The position numbers were made by a program, and so were the translations under genes. From contig CM030859.1 in assembly GCA_018105865.1 (NCBI GenBank), forward strand, positions 3,932,243 to 3,996,242: a stretch of 64,000 nucleotides of DNA. Reading direction: 5' to 3'. Position 1 is the stretch's first letter, and every line of letters begins with the position of its first letter. Of this stretch, positions 11,205 through 21,684 are shown in pieces. This DNA comes from Metaphire vulgaris (taxonomy: Eukaryota; Annelida; Clitellata; Crassiclitellata; Megascolecidae). The notes under the pieces are model-generated. The model was not told the origin of the DNA and made no database searches. It saw only the letters and a list, made by a program, of their open reading frames with translations.

Positions 11205-11922
11205 ACTAGTATATCAGCTTTATAGCTCACCTTGTAGCCGCGAAATAGAAGGTAGAGCTCTCTCGGCTTTGTGTCCATAGGAAGACCACTAACAAACAAC
11301 GTTCTCACCTGCTAACATAAAGCACGATTTTTATCGATAGATGACTATCGATCTTACTTACGCTACAGAAATGTCTAAATACAGAGTCAACGTACCCTGC
11401 ATGGATAGTTTAGTGCTGTTAAAATTGATAAAAGATGGAATGAAAAGTGATTTGCAGCAGGGACGTTATTTGGGGATGCGGGGGCCGTTGCCCCTGATTT
11501 TTAGGGGGGAATTTTCGCGAATTTTTGTGTTCTCAATTGTTTTTGGAATTTGATTACAATCACTGGTATGTACTATGTACTAACGCATGTAGCATGTACT
11601 GTGGACAAAAACCAATAATTTGCATACTGCATAGGTATTTTTTTAAATACTGCCTGCCTTGCAGTCGAAAGTCTTGCCCCCCGCCCCCATGAAAACCAAT
11701 GAAATGACGTCCCTGGTTTACAGCTGGTCAAATTTTCAAAGCTGTGCCAAGGTCCGCCGAGGGGGGAATTGCACTGGGGATCTGTAGGGGGCCTGGGCGG
11801 TTTCGGTTAGGCGTTAGGGTTAGAGCTAGGATTAGATGGGGGCCGGTCGAAGGCAATGCTTGCTTACGCTGTACAGCAATAAAAGGTCTTACCAGATTTT
11901 AAACTTTCTAAGGACCCCGAGG

Positions 11923-12443
11923 CAGGGTTATTTATAGGATTATCAATTTGGGAATTTCGGGGTGGTGGGGGTGGTGGGTGTCGGTATATTTTGGGTGTCC
12001 ATCCTTGCCGAAAATGCCTGACAGGCAAAAAGAGGTAATTTCAGGCTCAGATTGGGAGGAGGGTGTTAGGGGTGTGTTGGTCTCAAATTAGGTGTATGGG
12101 AGGTGTTAGGGGTGTAGAAATATCACTGCCCCTAGGGTACCCTGCACAGAAAATTGCGTTCAAACTTGAGGTTCGCCTGCAGTCTATTATAAGAATTTCT
12201 AATTTTGGAATATTTACAGACAGATTTCAGACACTTAGTGAACGATTTCAGTAGACCGCAACAGTCTCACTCAGAGATATTTTTACACCCCTAAAACCCC
12301 CAACGCCCCCAATTTGAGACCGACGCCCTCCCTCCATCTGAGCCGGGGATTACCTTTTTTTGCTTGTCAGAATTTTCAGCAGGGACCGACCCCCAGAATA
12401 TACCGACACCCCCAAATTGATAATCCTAGAAAGTAATAACCAT
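11923..12443. mobile_element. Long foldback element, about 520 bp
   Basis: The left arm (11,926-12,115) contains GGTTATTTATAGGATTATCA, GGTGTCGGTATATTTTGGG, TGACAGGCAAAAAGAGGTAA and TCAGATTGGGAGGAGGGTGT. The right arm (12,280-12,441) has these in reverse complement and reverse order. The loop is about 165 bp. Half of a related element is at 24,805-24,995. Confidence 0.7.
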
Positions 12444-12664
12444 GGTCTCACTACAGTATGTAGTAAGGACAGAGATTATGGGTTTGTTTTGTAGTACACA
12501 ATATGAAATGTATAGAGGCGAGGATGTACTGTATGTAAGGGTTTTGTCGTAACAAGCATAGCTGATATTAATGTTTCATGCATTTGCATTCCATCAGAAG
12601 ACTTCAGGCGCCTAATAATTGGTTCTTACGGCCAGACACGTCGCAAATTTCTTAACATGCTGAT

Positions 12665-12826
12665 CAGGGGCGTAGCGACGGGGGTATATCGGTATATATA
12701 CAACCAAATATCAGACTACCTAAACATTTTAAAAGTGTTTTTAAAGATTTTCATAGTTTTGAAAGATTTATACCCCTCCCCCAATCACATTATACCCCCC
12801 AAATCAAATCCCTGGCTACGCCCCTG
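12665..12826. mobile_element. hAT-like element, CAGGGGCGTAGC ends
   Basis: The ends are CAGGGGCGTAGCGACGGG and CTGGCTACGCCCCTG, with exact flanks ATGCTGAT at 12,657 and 12,827. It is 162 bp. Confidence 0.88.
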
Positions 12827-12888
12827 ATGCTGATGAAAGACGTTAACCCGCCCTTTGCGATTCTGTATTGTTTCATTGTTTTATTGAT

Positions 12889-12992
12889 TTGTCAGTCAGT
12901 CAGTCAGTCAGTCAGTCTGTCTGTCTGTCAGTCAGTCAGTCTGTCTGTCTGTCAGTCAGTCAGTCTCTCTGTCTGTCTGTCTGTCTGTCTGG
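12889..12992 (+). repeat. CAGT/CTGT compound microsatellite
   Basis: Blocks of CAGT alternate with blocks of CTGT three times over about 100 bp. Confidence 0.9.
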
Positions 12993-13079
12993 GTATTTTG
13001 AAAATTTGCAGTAACTGCCCTTGATTCTTTTGCAATGGCATAGTAAGCAGTTACTTCTGTCTTCGATTTACTGCTGCTG

Positions 13080-13480
13080 CTGCCAAACGCTAAACCAACG
13101 GCGCCCCATACACCGTGTTCGGGTCTCGGCGTCGAACGAGCACCTGTTACTTCCGGAGCGATTTCACTCGAGACGGTGGAATACTTTACTGCAACGGGGG
13201 GGCAATTCGCACGGCGTCCTCCGCGCCAGACGCGGCGATAAGTCTCCGTCGCACCGGGTCCAGACATGCACAGAAATACCTGAGCACGTTTCCGTAACAG
13301 CCGAGTGGGGGGCGGCGGGGCGGGGGAGGGGGGCGGGGGCGGAGATTATTCAATTTCGCGTCGTCCGGGCCGTTCTTCTGCGCATGCGCGTAGCAGGCAC
13401 CACCGCAACCCAATCGATAAGAGTGGCGGCGTCCGGTAGATGGCGCCACCAGCAGCGACAGGCTTTCTTCGTTTCGGGCA
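13080..13480. promoter_or_regulatory. CpG-rich patch with an NRF1-type palindrome, candidate promoter
   Basis: This stretch is dense in CG, unlike its neighbours. It contains CTGCGCATGCGCG at about 13,378, an exact match to the NRF1 consensus palindrome, and ATGGCGCC at 13,440. Several overlapping frames are open here, as expected in GC-rich DNA, and none is convincing. A promoter or first exon is possible. No adjacent gene was recognised. Confidence 0.4.
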
Positions 13481-13767
13481 AGATGCCAGTAGAAGTGACA
13501 TCGTGAGGCAATCAATTATTTAGCGCTAGATTGTTCCCCTCTCGCCCATACGCAGGCTGGAAGATGGATCGCCGGCTATATGTATCCTAGCGCTTGACGT
13601 TGGAAATATGGACTGCTTCGCGTAGGATATGGATATGGATATGGGATAACTGTGTACTGTATGTAGAACGGAGTTTCCCTTTGTCGCAAAATTGATTTTC
13701 AGTCACGCAAGTTTTAATGCGACGCACTCACGGAACAGATGGGAAGGCGTCACGTGACAACGCGTTA

Positions 13768-13770
<3 letters not shown>

Positions 13771-13800
<30 letters not shown>

Positions 13801-13859
13801 CTTCTTCTTCTTCTTCTTCTTCTTCTTCTTCTTCTTCTTCTTCTTCTTCTTCTTCTTCT
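13771..13859 (+). repeat. TTC microsatellite
   Basis: An uninterrupted run of about 29 TTC units, making a long polypurine-polypyrimidine tract capable of triplex formation. Confidence 0.95.
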
Positions 13860-13988
13860 ACAGAGCGCCTTTCGTCATATTAATTAGCCAATGAACATTT
13901 AATCAGTTATTTTAAAAGACGTTTGCATGAACAGACGAACGAAATAATGAATCAATGAATCAATGAATCACTCAATCAATGAGGTAAG

Positions 13989-14125
13989 GGACGGAAGATA
14001 GCAGAGTGGGTTACGTGCTGGAGCGTCAGGCTGACGGAGCGGGTTCAAGCCCCGTTAGTGCCCCTAGTGGCTTTCACACAGGCAGTATTGCCTTCTAAGC
14101 CACTTTAAATCAGGCTAAGTTTAAG
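13989..14125 (+). repeat. tRNA-derived SINE, copy 1
   Basis: A pol III A-box-like segment (TAGCAGAGTGGGTTACGTGC at 13,998) and a B box (GGGTTCAAGCCCC at 14,041) are spaced as in a tRNA. They are followed by a body reading CCCCTAGTGGCTTTCACACA and a tail with CCACTTTAAATCAGGC. A copy with about 93 per cent identity by eye lies in the other orientation at 4,868-5,014. Confidence 0.75.
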
Positions 14126-14380
14126 GAAACAAATGTGGGTGTCTTTAAATTAGTCAAACAGTTCATAGTCCTTCCCCAACCCGTCGAAAGGAGGGCCCGT
14201 CGGGCAACGCTGATCTCCGTTTCTATGACATTTCGGGCAGGGATGCAGTGCAACACGGATTACAGAGCGTAGCCTGCCTCCTGTTTGACTTGAGCAGCTA
14301 ATACCACTGTCACTCGTTTTCTCACTGCCCTCTAGCGAGCGAAGGCTGAGTCAACCCGAGGGCTCCTGTTGGTATCGAGA

Positions 14381-14705
14381 CAGTGGCGTAGCGTGACTTT
14401 TGGGGGCCCGGGGGGCATCTTTGCCACGGGGGCCCTAAAGTTCCAAAGTTTCGTGCTGACGAGCAAAAAAAAAAAAAAAAAAAACGTCATCACCTTTCCT
14501 TTTCTATCCTGACGAGCAAAAAAAAACGTCATCACCTTTTTTTTATCCTGACGAGCAAAAAAAAAAAAAAAAAAAGATCGTCAGCACGTTCATTTCTAGG
14601 TTTATTAGGTTAACCCTAACCTAACCCTAGCTTAGACCCCCTTTGGGGCCCCAGCCCGGGCCGGGGGCAGTCAACAAAGTGCCCCCGCCCCACGTTACGC
14701 CACTG
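14381..14705. mobile_element. hAT-like element with three A-rich modules
   Basis: The ends are CAGTGGCGTAGCGTGAC and CACGTTACGCCACTG, with exact flanks TATCGAGA at 14,373 and 14,706. Inside, CTGACGAGCA followed by 8-20 A residues and CGTCATCACC occurs at 14,456 and 14,510, with a third related unit at 14,549. A TTAACCCTAACCTAACCC stretch lies near 14,610. Confidence 0.88.
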
Positions 14706-14752
14706 TATCGAGAACCCATGACGTTCGAATCTCCACGCCAATATTGCTACCA

Positions 14753-15020
14753 CAGAGATGTCCATGGGTTGGGTTAACCCATGGCTTGGGTTGGGTCAGA
14801 CTTTTGCAGTAATTTTAATAATTTTTCTGACCAAACCCAGCCCACCATATTAATGGTGGGCCGAAAATCAGAAACTAAGTCATGGTTTGAGAAATTGCGA
14901 TGTATTACGGTGGGTTGGGTTGGGTCAAGTAACCTTATTACCGGCAACGGTTGGGTTGGGTTGGAGATTTGGAGGGTTGGGATGGATTGGGGTCTAAAAA
15001 TGTACCCATGGACATCTTTG
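14753..15020. mobile_element. hAT-like element, CAGAGATGTCCATGGG family, copy 1
   Basis: The ends are CAGAGATGTCCATGGGTTGG and CCCATGGACATCTTTG, with exact flanks TGCTACCA at 14,745 and 15,021. The interior is built of GGGTTGGGTTGGG repeats. A second copy is at 7,057-7,494. Confidence 0.88.
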
Positions 15021-15053
15021 TGCTACCACGCTACTATCTTCCCGTCCCTAGTG

Positions 15054-15241
15054 CAGTGGCGGCTCTAGGATTTGGCAAGTGGAGGGGCCGTTGGGGTGGC
15101 AACTTCTAATTATGGGGGCCAACCATTTGTTGTTTAATGTATGTAGCATTAAGTATAGGTTCCCAACTGGGGGCCACTAGGGGACCAGACACTCAATAGG
15201 GGGCACGTGCCCCTCTGCCCTCCCCCCTGGAGCCGCCACTG
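15054..15241. mobile_element. hAT-like element, CAGTGGCGGCTCC family
   Basis: The ends are CAGTGGCGGCTCTAGGATTT and TGGAGCCGCCACTG, with exact flanks CCCTAGTG at 15,046 and 15,242. At 188 bp it is the cleanest uninterrupted copy of the family in the window. Confidence 0.9.
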
Positions 15242-15289
15242 CCCTAGTGTCGTTACAAATGTTTACTAAAGGCGAGAAGTGAATAAAGA

Positions 15290-15900
15290 ACATGTTTGTC
15301 GAAATAATGCATGTTCGGTTTTACGTTAACTTCCTATTTGACAGGAGTCCTTTCCGCTGGAAACACGGATCCTTGCGTCGCAAACGAAGTGGAACGATTT
15401 CCGGAGGCAAATGGGCGGGGAAACGGGACGGAATGGATGGGAAAAACGAGTGTGGGAGGGAGGAGGGAGGGAGGAGCGGTGGAGCGGTGGGGAAGAGCGG
15501 TGGGCGGGGGGGGGAAACGCCGCTACGAGCGTCTGCTAATAGCATAGATCAATCGCTGTAGCAGTGATCATCAATTGATGAGATTAGACTCAACCTCTGA
15601 CGCCACCTGGCGACGGCGCTCGACGAAACATATTCTCTAATTATATTGGCGTTCATCGAATTACGACGATCGACGGCGGATCTCGTTCGAGACGAGATCT
15701 CGCTTTATTGCAAACGAGACTCAGTCGTGAGGTCGCCGACGTGACGTCTTCCCGGTGACCTTTGAACCCTCGTCTCGGGTTCGAAGAGAAAGAAATCGCT
15801 TCTCGTAGAAAAGTGTCGCGTGATTTCAAGATGACGATCCTTTTTAGGGGAGGCAGTGACAAATTGGAGACGGGTGGGTGGGTGGGTGGGGGAAGCAGCG
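15290..15900. other. CpG-rich patch with small hairpin
   Basis: CG is frequent, with a purine-rich GGGAGGGAGGAGGGAGG block at 15,455. An 8-bp stem GATCTCGT with loop TCGAG lies near 15,678. Short frames are open on both strands, none recognisable. Confidence 0.35.
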
Positions 15901-16060
15901 CACCAGTTCCCAGAATTTTCCGACCAAATTGTAAATCACTGTTTAGTTTTTATGTTGAGAGGCGAAACTCGACTTTTAAAATGAGGTGTTCCATTTAATT
16001 TGAAGATATTGTCTTTGACAACTGCGTGCCAAACCTTCAAACGTTTCATCAGATTCTATT

Positions 16061-16330
16061 CAGTGGCGTGCAGAGGGGACCGGTGGGGCGGGGCCCCGGG
16101 AATCCACCCGATGGGGGCATCCAAATTGACTCGGCTACCTTTTTTGATCGTCAACAATTTTTTTTACATGAAAACCATTAAAAATTTCGATTTGGCCCAG
16201 GGCATCCACAGCGGATAAAAGGCATCCAAATTGTCTCGGTGGCATTTACCTTTGCTCGTTAACACCTAACACCAAGGTGGCGGAGGAGCATCCAAATTTA
16301 CTTTGGCCCAGGGTTTGATCAAGGCCGTTT
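16061..16330. mobile_element. Partial hAT-like element, CAGTGGCGTGCAGAG end
   Basis: It starts CAGTGGCGTGCAGAGGGGAC. GGCATCCAAATTG.CTCGG repeats occur at 16,118 and 16,223 with A/T-rich modules near 16,139 and 16,248. The right end is not recognised. A relative lies at about 41,285-41,450 (GTGCCAAAATTGACTCGGC). Confidence 0.5.
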
Positions 16331-16518
16331 CCGAGAGAAAATTGCCTTTCCCCCCAACGTAAATTTCAAATTCTCCCGGAAATTTTCGCATACAACATCA
16401 ACTAACAGTTGGACTTCTTAACAGTGGTTCTCACACAGGGCAGTCCCTACTGAACCACTTTAAACCTTGTTATATTATATTACATTATAACTAGCAGCAG
16501 CCCCCTAGCTGATCCCCC

Positions 16519-17253
16519 CTACCCTAGCCTTGTCAATTTCCTTTTACCACGGAGTCCAGAGTCTAGATTAAACACTGCTTTGGCCGCCTGCATCCACCAC
16601 TCTTGGCTGGCCACTGATTCCATCGCATTATCAGACGATAAGCTAGCTCTGGACTTATGTAGCGCGTCTCGTAAATATCCTCCAGCACAGGTGGTGATCA
16701 GTGGTGGATCGTCGCTGTCGGGGACAAAGTCGTCTACTGCTTCGAGGAGCAATTATCATTCGATCGCCGCCCTTTGGATTATAATGCCTCCTCAGACAGA
16801 GAATCACGTGATGATATCGACAAACAGATTCGGCGCTTCCCTCTATCGACGAAACGTGGAAGCGTTACTAACAAATATGCCGTTTCCGCTGCGGTTGTCT
16901 GATATTCTGAAAATACGTTGAACCTCATACGGTCCAGTTCCGTTATAAAACGATGCCCAATTTCAACGACGGCAGAGAGTGGACCAGGGAGTGGGGGAGT
17001 TAGTAGGCAGTGACCAAGAAATTTGGCCCCCAACAACAAAAAATGCCGCACTGTGCTTATGACGGCATAAAAACAAGATTTACGAATGCGCTAAAAATTC
17101 AATTGGTAATACCAAAATATCGTCTATTCAACAGTAGTTACCTCTTCATCCTGATGTACCATACCAATCTGGTCTACTCCGTGGCTGGTAATGATGGGCG
17201 ATCCTTCGGGGTCCATTTCAACGAATGCTACTTTACGCTGCTTCAAATTGCTC
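16519..17253 (-). CDS. Possible 3' end of an unidentified gene, three exons
   Basis: A candidate exon at 17,142-17,253 lies between a strong acceptor (TCATTTTTCCAG) and donor GTAACT, and encodes SNLKQRKVAFVEMDPEG, SPIITSHGVDQIGMVHQDEE. A 34-bp exon at 16,873-16,906 (acceptor GTATTTTCAG, donor GTTAGT) adds NIRQPQRKRHI. A last exon at 16,519-16,733 encodes DFVPDSDDPPLITTCAGGYL, RDALHKSRASLSSDNAMESV and so on, with EWWMQAAKAVFNLDSGLRG, then stops. The three phases fit together. I do not recognise the protein. The composition looks like coding sequence rather than transposon, but the micro-exon and the last acceptor are weak and no upstream exons were found. Confidence 0.4.
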
Positions 17254-17379
17254 CTGGAAAAATGAGAAACAGTTGAAACAATTATAAAGGCATTTGGTCC
17301 ATTTCACAATAATGACAGTACGTGACGATTTTGATTGCAAACTGTTTTAAGAAAGCAGCGAGAGTGAGGGTGAGAAAGA

Positions 17380-17617
17380 GTGGCGGTTCCGCGTGGGGGA
17401 TGAGTGGGGATGCATCCCCACCGCACTTTTTTCTTTTTGCTTGTTAAACCTATTTTTGGGTAAACGTGTAGTAAAATTAGGAAAAATTCCCTTTTGTCAG
17501 CCTTTTTTGGCAAAGTTTATTGATTTTTCTCTTTTCTTTTCATTTTCGCCACCACCAACTTCCTATGAATTCATTTAATCCTCGATCCCCCACCAAGAAA
17601 TCCTAGAACCGCCACTG
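17380..17617. mobile_element. hAT-like element, AGTGGCGGTTCC ends
   Basis: The ends are AGTGGCGGTTCCGCG and CTAGAACCGCCACTG. The flanking duplication is weak. It contains a reverse-orientation CTTTTTGCTTGTT module at 17,433. Confidence 0.6.
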
Positions 17618-17965
17618 ATTAGAAAATTTGCACAATGTTCGATTAGGGGTGGTGTGTGTGCGCGTGTGTGTGTGTGCGTGTGTGAGGGGGTAGACTAGTT
17701 TAATCTCCGCCCAGATTGAGTGAGGGCAACTTCCACTAAAGGTACACACATTTTTTTCCGTTGCCCCAGTGTTTTATCCAGACTCCAGGTTTAATCTTCG
17801 GGGAGGCTCAGACTGAGTTGAGGGGAAAGCACAATTCAATGCAAAATTTGTAAAGTGTACAAAAGGTTTTTTTTCCTAACGATTGCCCGCTGTCACAAAG
17901 CTTTCTTCGCTTTAACATAAAATCGAACTCTTTGGAAAACAGACTAAACGTGAAGAGAAGAAGAC

Positions 17966-18185
17966 CAGTGTCGTTTTAAAGAAGTTTGGGTGTCCTAGGC
18001 ATTCGAAGAAGTAGGAGCCGTGCATTTTAAAAAATACAAGTAAAATAGGTTGACAAGCAAAAAAACTCACCCACACGGTATTTTACTTTTAAAAAATTTT
18101 CTCGCGGTCCGCCGGGGGACCCTTGTCTCACGGGGGCCCTAGGCTAGGCACGTGCCTTCCTTGCCTATGTCTTAAAACGGCCCTG
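17966..18185. mobile_element. hAT-like element, CAGGGCCGTTTTAAGAC end
   Basis: The right end reads GCCTATGTCTTAAAACGGCC and CTG; the left end reads CAGTGTCGTTTTAAAG. The flanks AAGAAGAC and AAGACTGC overlap only in part. The same CCGTTTTAAGGCATAGGCAA end appears at 4,280. A TGACAAGCAAAAAAAC module lies at 18,051. Confidence 0.55.
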
Positions 18186-18499
18186 AAGACTGCAATGCAG
18201 ATACAATTGAAGTGAAAGTTGATCGAGTTTCGGTTTTTTCGTCGTGCCATGCAAACCGATCGAAATCATTTTCTAAGACATCGAGGCGCGTGGTAGAAAC
18301 GTAAATCATACATTTATATAGCGCCTTGATAATAATGAATTAGTCATCGGCCTTCTTCTCTTCTCTTATCCTTTTTCTTCCAGTGGCGGTTCACCATGTT
18401 GATGATGATGAGTTTGATATGAGCCTTTTTTGACTCAACCAGGTTTTCCGGTGAGTTTTTGAAAAAATAGTGAAAAATTCTTCAAAAGTTCAGATTTTG

Positions 18500-19220
18500 T
18501 TTTCCAACATCTTCTTCTTTTTTAGTTATCTATCCATCTCTTAGCTTTTCTTTTCTCTTGTTTTTCTTCTTCACACTTCAATATGACAAGTGCAAAAAGC
18601 TCTCCTCACCAAGGCAGTCTTTGTTTTCTCCCCATTATTTGATGACATGTCCAAACCAGATGACTCCAGGTCTTCTCTCTTGATTTTGTCTATTGCTTCT
18701 TCTTTCATATTTGTTCTTTCTCTGATTTATTCATTCCTGATCTTCCATCTCTTCTTGTTATTCCTAGAATTCTTCTGTAGACAGGCCATTTGAAAGCAGT
18801 ATCTTTCTTCCATCTTCTTTCTTCATCTTTCAGCATTCTTGATCCTACATCCAAAGATCGGCAGTGTCATTTTGTCTTGTATTGCCATAGTTTTTGTCGT
18901 TCTCTTACTTCTTCATTTCTGATCTCCAAATTTTATTTAGTTTCCTAGCATTCTTCTAAACATGCCATTTCCAATTATTTTTCTTTATTTCATCGCACGC
19001 CCCATCTTCCATCATTATCCCTCATCAAGATCGGAATGTATTGTCTTGACCTGCTCTAATCTTTCGTTGCTCAGTAAGATGCTACATGTTTTCGCTGTTT
19101 TTCCTAGAGTCATTACCTTAGTTTGCTCCTTATTTTTTATATTTATTTTATTATTTTTTATTTTGACTATTGCCTGGCTGAAAACATACCTTCCCCTGAG
19201 CTATTTTAAGAGAGGCTGAG
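18500..19220 (-). mobile_element. Degenerate LINE C-terminal remnant
   Basis: The minus strand around 18,600-18,680 reads VIWFGHVIKWGENK and then CLGEESF, resembling the W.GHV.RM..NRLP motif at the end of many LINE polymerases. The remainder is a pyrimidine-rich ruin with several partly open frames. A tail resembling LKTYLPLSYFKRG and a GGCGCTATAGAAAT box lies at 19,170-19,270 on the plus strand and may be another LINE's 3' end. Confidence 0.45.
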
Positions 19221-19457
19221 CGCCTAAGAATAAGCAGCTACTGTTGTGCTGTTTCCAAGGCGCTATAGAAATCCACGAGATTTTACTTTACTTTACTTAT
19301 TGATGTTTAGTCAAAATCTCTTGTTGTTGTTGTTGTTGTTTATTTCATCTGTTAGCTCTTGCAGTCCATCCTCTGTCTCTGCCATAAGATCTATAGCATC
19401 TGCAAATCGGGGGTGGGGGGAGGGTTAAAGCGCAACTTAGAACATATTAATTTCCAC

Positions 19458-19532
19458 TTTGAGCCGGAAATCGAACCCGGGTTGACGGCGTGCAAGGCTG
19501 GCGCTCTACCGACTGAGCCATCGAGGAACCAG
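19458..19532 (-). repeat. tRNA-Ala-like sequence, probably SINE head or tRNA pseudogene
   Basis: The minus strand has GATGGCTCAGTCGGTAGAGC, a TGC anticodon-like loop and a T arm around GGGTTCGATTTCC. The D and T stems pair. The anticodon stem has two mismatches and no acceptor stem forms. It is therefore not a working tRNA gene. Confidence 0.5.
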
Positions 19533-20210
19533 AAGGTTGACTTCTGGTTTCGAAAGAGGCATAAAGACGACGTCCAAATTACATGTAAGACAGTCTATTA
19601 TTGATGCTTGTGCATCTGCAGACACTTTAATCTAAAAGATAATTTCATTTTGAAATTATATTTAACTCAAATTTTAAAAAAACTATAAATAATACAAAAA
19701 CGACTACGACTACAAAAATAGTCGCCGTGTCAATTTTGGCGCCCCCCATCTGGTCGGCGTCCGGGGCCACCGCCCCACTGGCGCCCACCCCCTTATGTGC
19801 GACCGCTTTATTTTGTTATCGTTTCGGTCGATTGTTATAATGAACAAGGACCTGCAGTAGTTCACAGCGGGGAGCTCAAAATTCACAGCAGACAGCGACG
19901 CAATCAGGAATTTTTGAAACGGAGAAGAAATTCCAACAACGGTGACGGTGCGTCATTTTAATGGTATGCTAACATGCAAACGGGACACAGGAAACAGTTT
20001 TTCTTTGCGGGGGAGTGGGGGGGAGATCTGAGGGATTTGAGACGTCTTTAGCACTAACCTGATTTTGATTTTCGGTCATTGATCGCGTAACTTTCGTTCA
20101 GCTGCATTATCTTAACTTATCTTATTACTTAAAGCGCTCTTGACCCTAGCCTTAAATGACAATAGCGCTATACAATTAGCCCATAACTAACTATCACATG
20201 CCCTGTAGTT

Positions 20211-20382
20211 CTGTGTTTATTCTAGACCTTCTCTGGGAGGGGGAATTCCCCAAGTTTTAAAATCCCCACATTTTTATATATTGGCTGGAGGATGGAAATC
20301 CCCAAGTGTGGAGACTCAGACCTTGTCCTCCCCAAACATTTCAAAATCCCCCCCAATGTCAAGGTGGCTAGAATAAACACTG
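20211..20382. mobile_element. hAT-like element, CAGTGTTTATTCTAG family, copy 1
   Basis: The ends are CTGTGTTTATTCTAGACCTT and GGCTAGAATAAACACTG. The flanks are CCTGTAGT and CCTGCAGT with one extra T at the left junction. The next hAT element begins inside its right flank at 20,387. Confidence 0.75.
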
Positions 20383-20386
20383 CCTG

Positions 20387-20903
20387 CAGTGGCGAGCAGC
20401 AGTGGCGGTTCCAGGAATTCATGGTGGGGGTGAACAAAATTTATAGGAAGTTCGTGTGGGGGATGCAAAGTAAAGACGAAAAAAGTGGAAAATGGTCAAT
20501 TTTAGTGTTTTGCCCACCAAATGTCAATAAACCTTGCCAAAGTGGGCCGGCAAGCAAAAAAGAAAGGTCGTTCGCAGTATTTTTCAATAATTTTTAAAAA
20601 CTCGCCGGAAATAGGTTGACAAGCAAAAAGGGTCATGCAGAACCCCCCCAGTGGGAGATGCATCCCCAGTCATCAACATGGTGGAACCGCCATTGGCGTG
20701 CAGAGAGCAGTGGATGCCCGGGGCCGTCAATTTCGATGCCCCATCATCCGATGACCCGGGGCCAAACCGATACACTCTAAGGATTTTCATGTAAAAATTA
20801 AAAAATCGCTGATGCAAAAAGGTCGCTGAGTCAATTTGGATGCCCCCACCCGGTGAATGGCCGGGCTCACCGCCCCCACCCCACCCCTCTACACGCTACT
20901 TGC
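20387..20903. mobile_element. hAT-like element, CAGTGGCGTGCAGAG family, with nested element
   Basis: It begins CAGTGGCG at 20,387, is broken at 20,400, resumes GTGCAGAGAGCAGTGGATGC at 20,699 and ends CTCTACACGCTACTTG at 20,903. Removing 20,400-20,695 and one flank restores the CAGTGGCGTGCAGAG end also seen at 16,061. Confidence 0.65.
20400..20695. mobile_element. hAT-like element, CAGTGGCGGTTCC family, nested
   Basis: The ends are CAGTGGCGGTTCCAGGAATT and TGGTGGAACCGCCATTG. The flanks GCGAGCAG and GCGTGCAG match at 7 of 8. Two CAAGCAAAAA modules lie inside, at 20,549 and 20,618. Confidence 0.78.
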
Positions 20904-21159
20904 AACGGAGCCAAATAGACTCGTCTCTAAGCAGCAGGGTTGCTAAGCCTGCCTTGACTATAGCGCTATATAGGTTGACATAGTGAGGACAATTATTATA
21001 GCTATAGGCGTAATGGCGACACGTGGTGGCTTACCTGTCCAAGACACAGGTAAGAGTGCCTGCCTGCCGGTCGGTGAGGTAGTCGATTCTTTATTTTAAT
21101 CAGCTCACCCGACTAGAATCCGCAGTTCAGCGCTAGTGGGCGCCTATATCCCGTTGTGC

Positions 21160-21308
21160 TAGTTCCGAGATGTCAGCTGCCTCCTTGCCTTCCCCTGAAT
21201 TTCGACGCCGTCTCCCGAAAAACATCGGAGAATTATTTCTTCCTCCGCGAAATGTCATTCCACGGCGCGATAACCGGTGCCAGTCGATTGACGAGGAATG
21301 CCTAGCAC

Positions 21309-21363
<55 letters not shown>

Positions 21364-21600
21364 GGCCGCCGCCGCCGCAAACGTCAGCCTCTGGCGCTGC
21401 CATTGTTTGCCGCTGCGATGCCAGGACGGATGGGTGGGCGGGTGGATGGGTGGGTGGGGCTGGGAAAGCGGTCGACCACGACGACGACGGGGATCTCGGT
21501 CCTACTTGGCTGCTGTGGGGCGTCGAAGGCAGGCGTCGCCGGCGATCGACGAACAAAGCCTCTTGAAGCCTCTTTAATAAGCGCTACGGCCATACGGCGA
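21160..21600. other. CpG-rich patch around the ATC repeat
   Basis: CG-rich sequence in which frames on both strands stay open, including MSAASLPSPEFRRRLPKNI from 21,170. No family is recognised. It could be a first exon or just GC-rich DNA with repeats. Confidence 0.3.
21308..21363 (+). repeat. ATC microsatellite
   Basis: About eighteen ATC units inside a CpG-rich stretch. Confidence 0.95.
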
Positions 21601-21613
21601 TTCGATTTCTGCA

Positions 21614-21625
21614 ATAATAGTAGTA

Positions 21626-21684
<59 letters not shown>

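Noticed and set aside
11014..11308. Overlapping poly-Val and poly-Leu open frames on opposite strands
   Set aside because: They are translations of the TAG/ATT microsatellite at 11,080-11,204.
13021..13506. 161-codon open frame on the plus strand
   Set aside because: It lies in CpG-rich DNA where frames on both strands are open, starts in a microsatellite and matches nothing I know. Treated as part of a possible promoter patch.
19458..19532. Functional tRNA-Ala gene
   Set aside because: The anticodon stem has mismatches and there is no acceptor stem, so it is tRNA-derived but not a gene.
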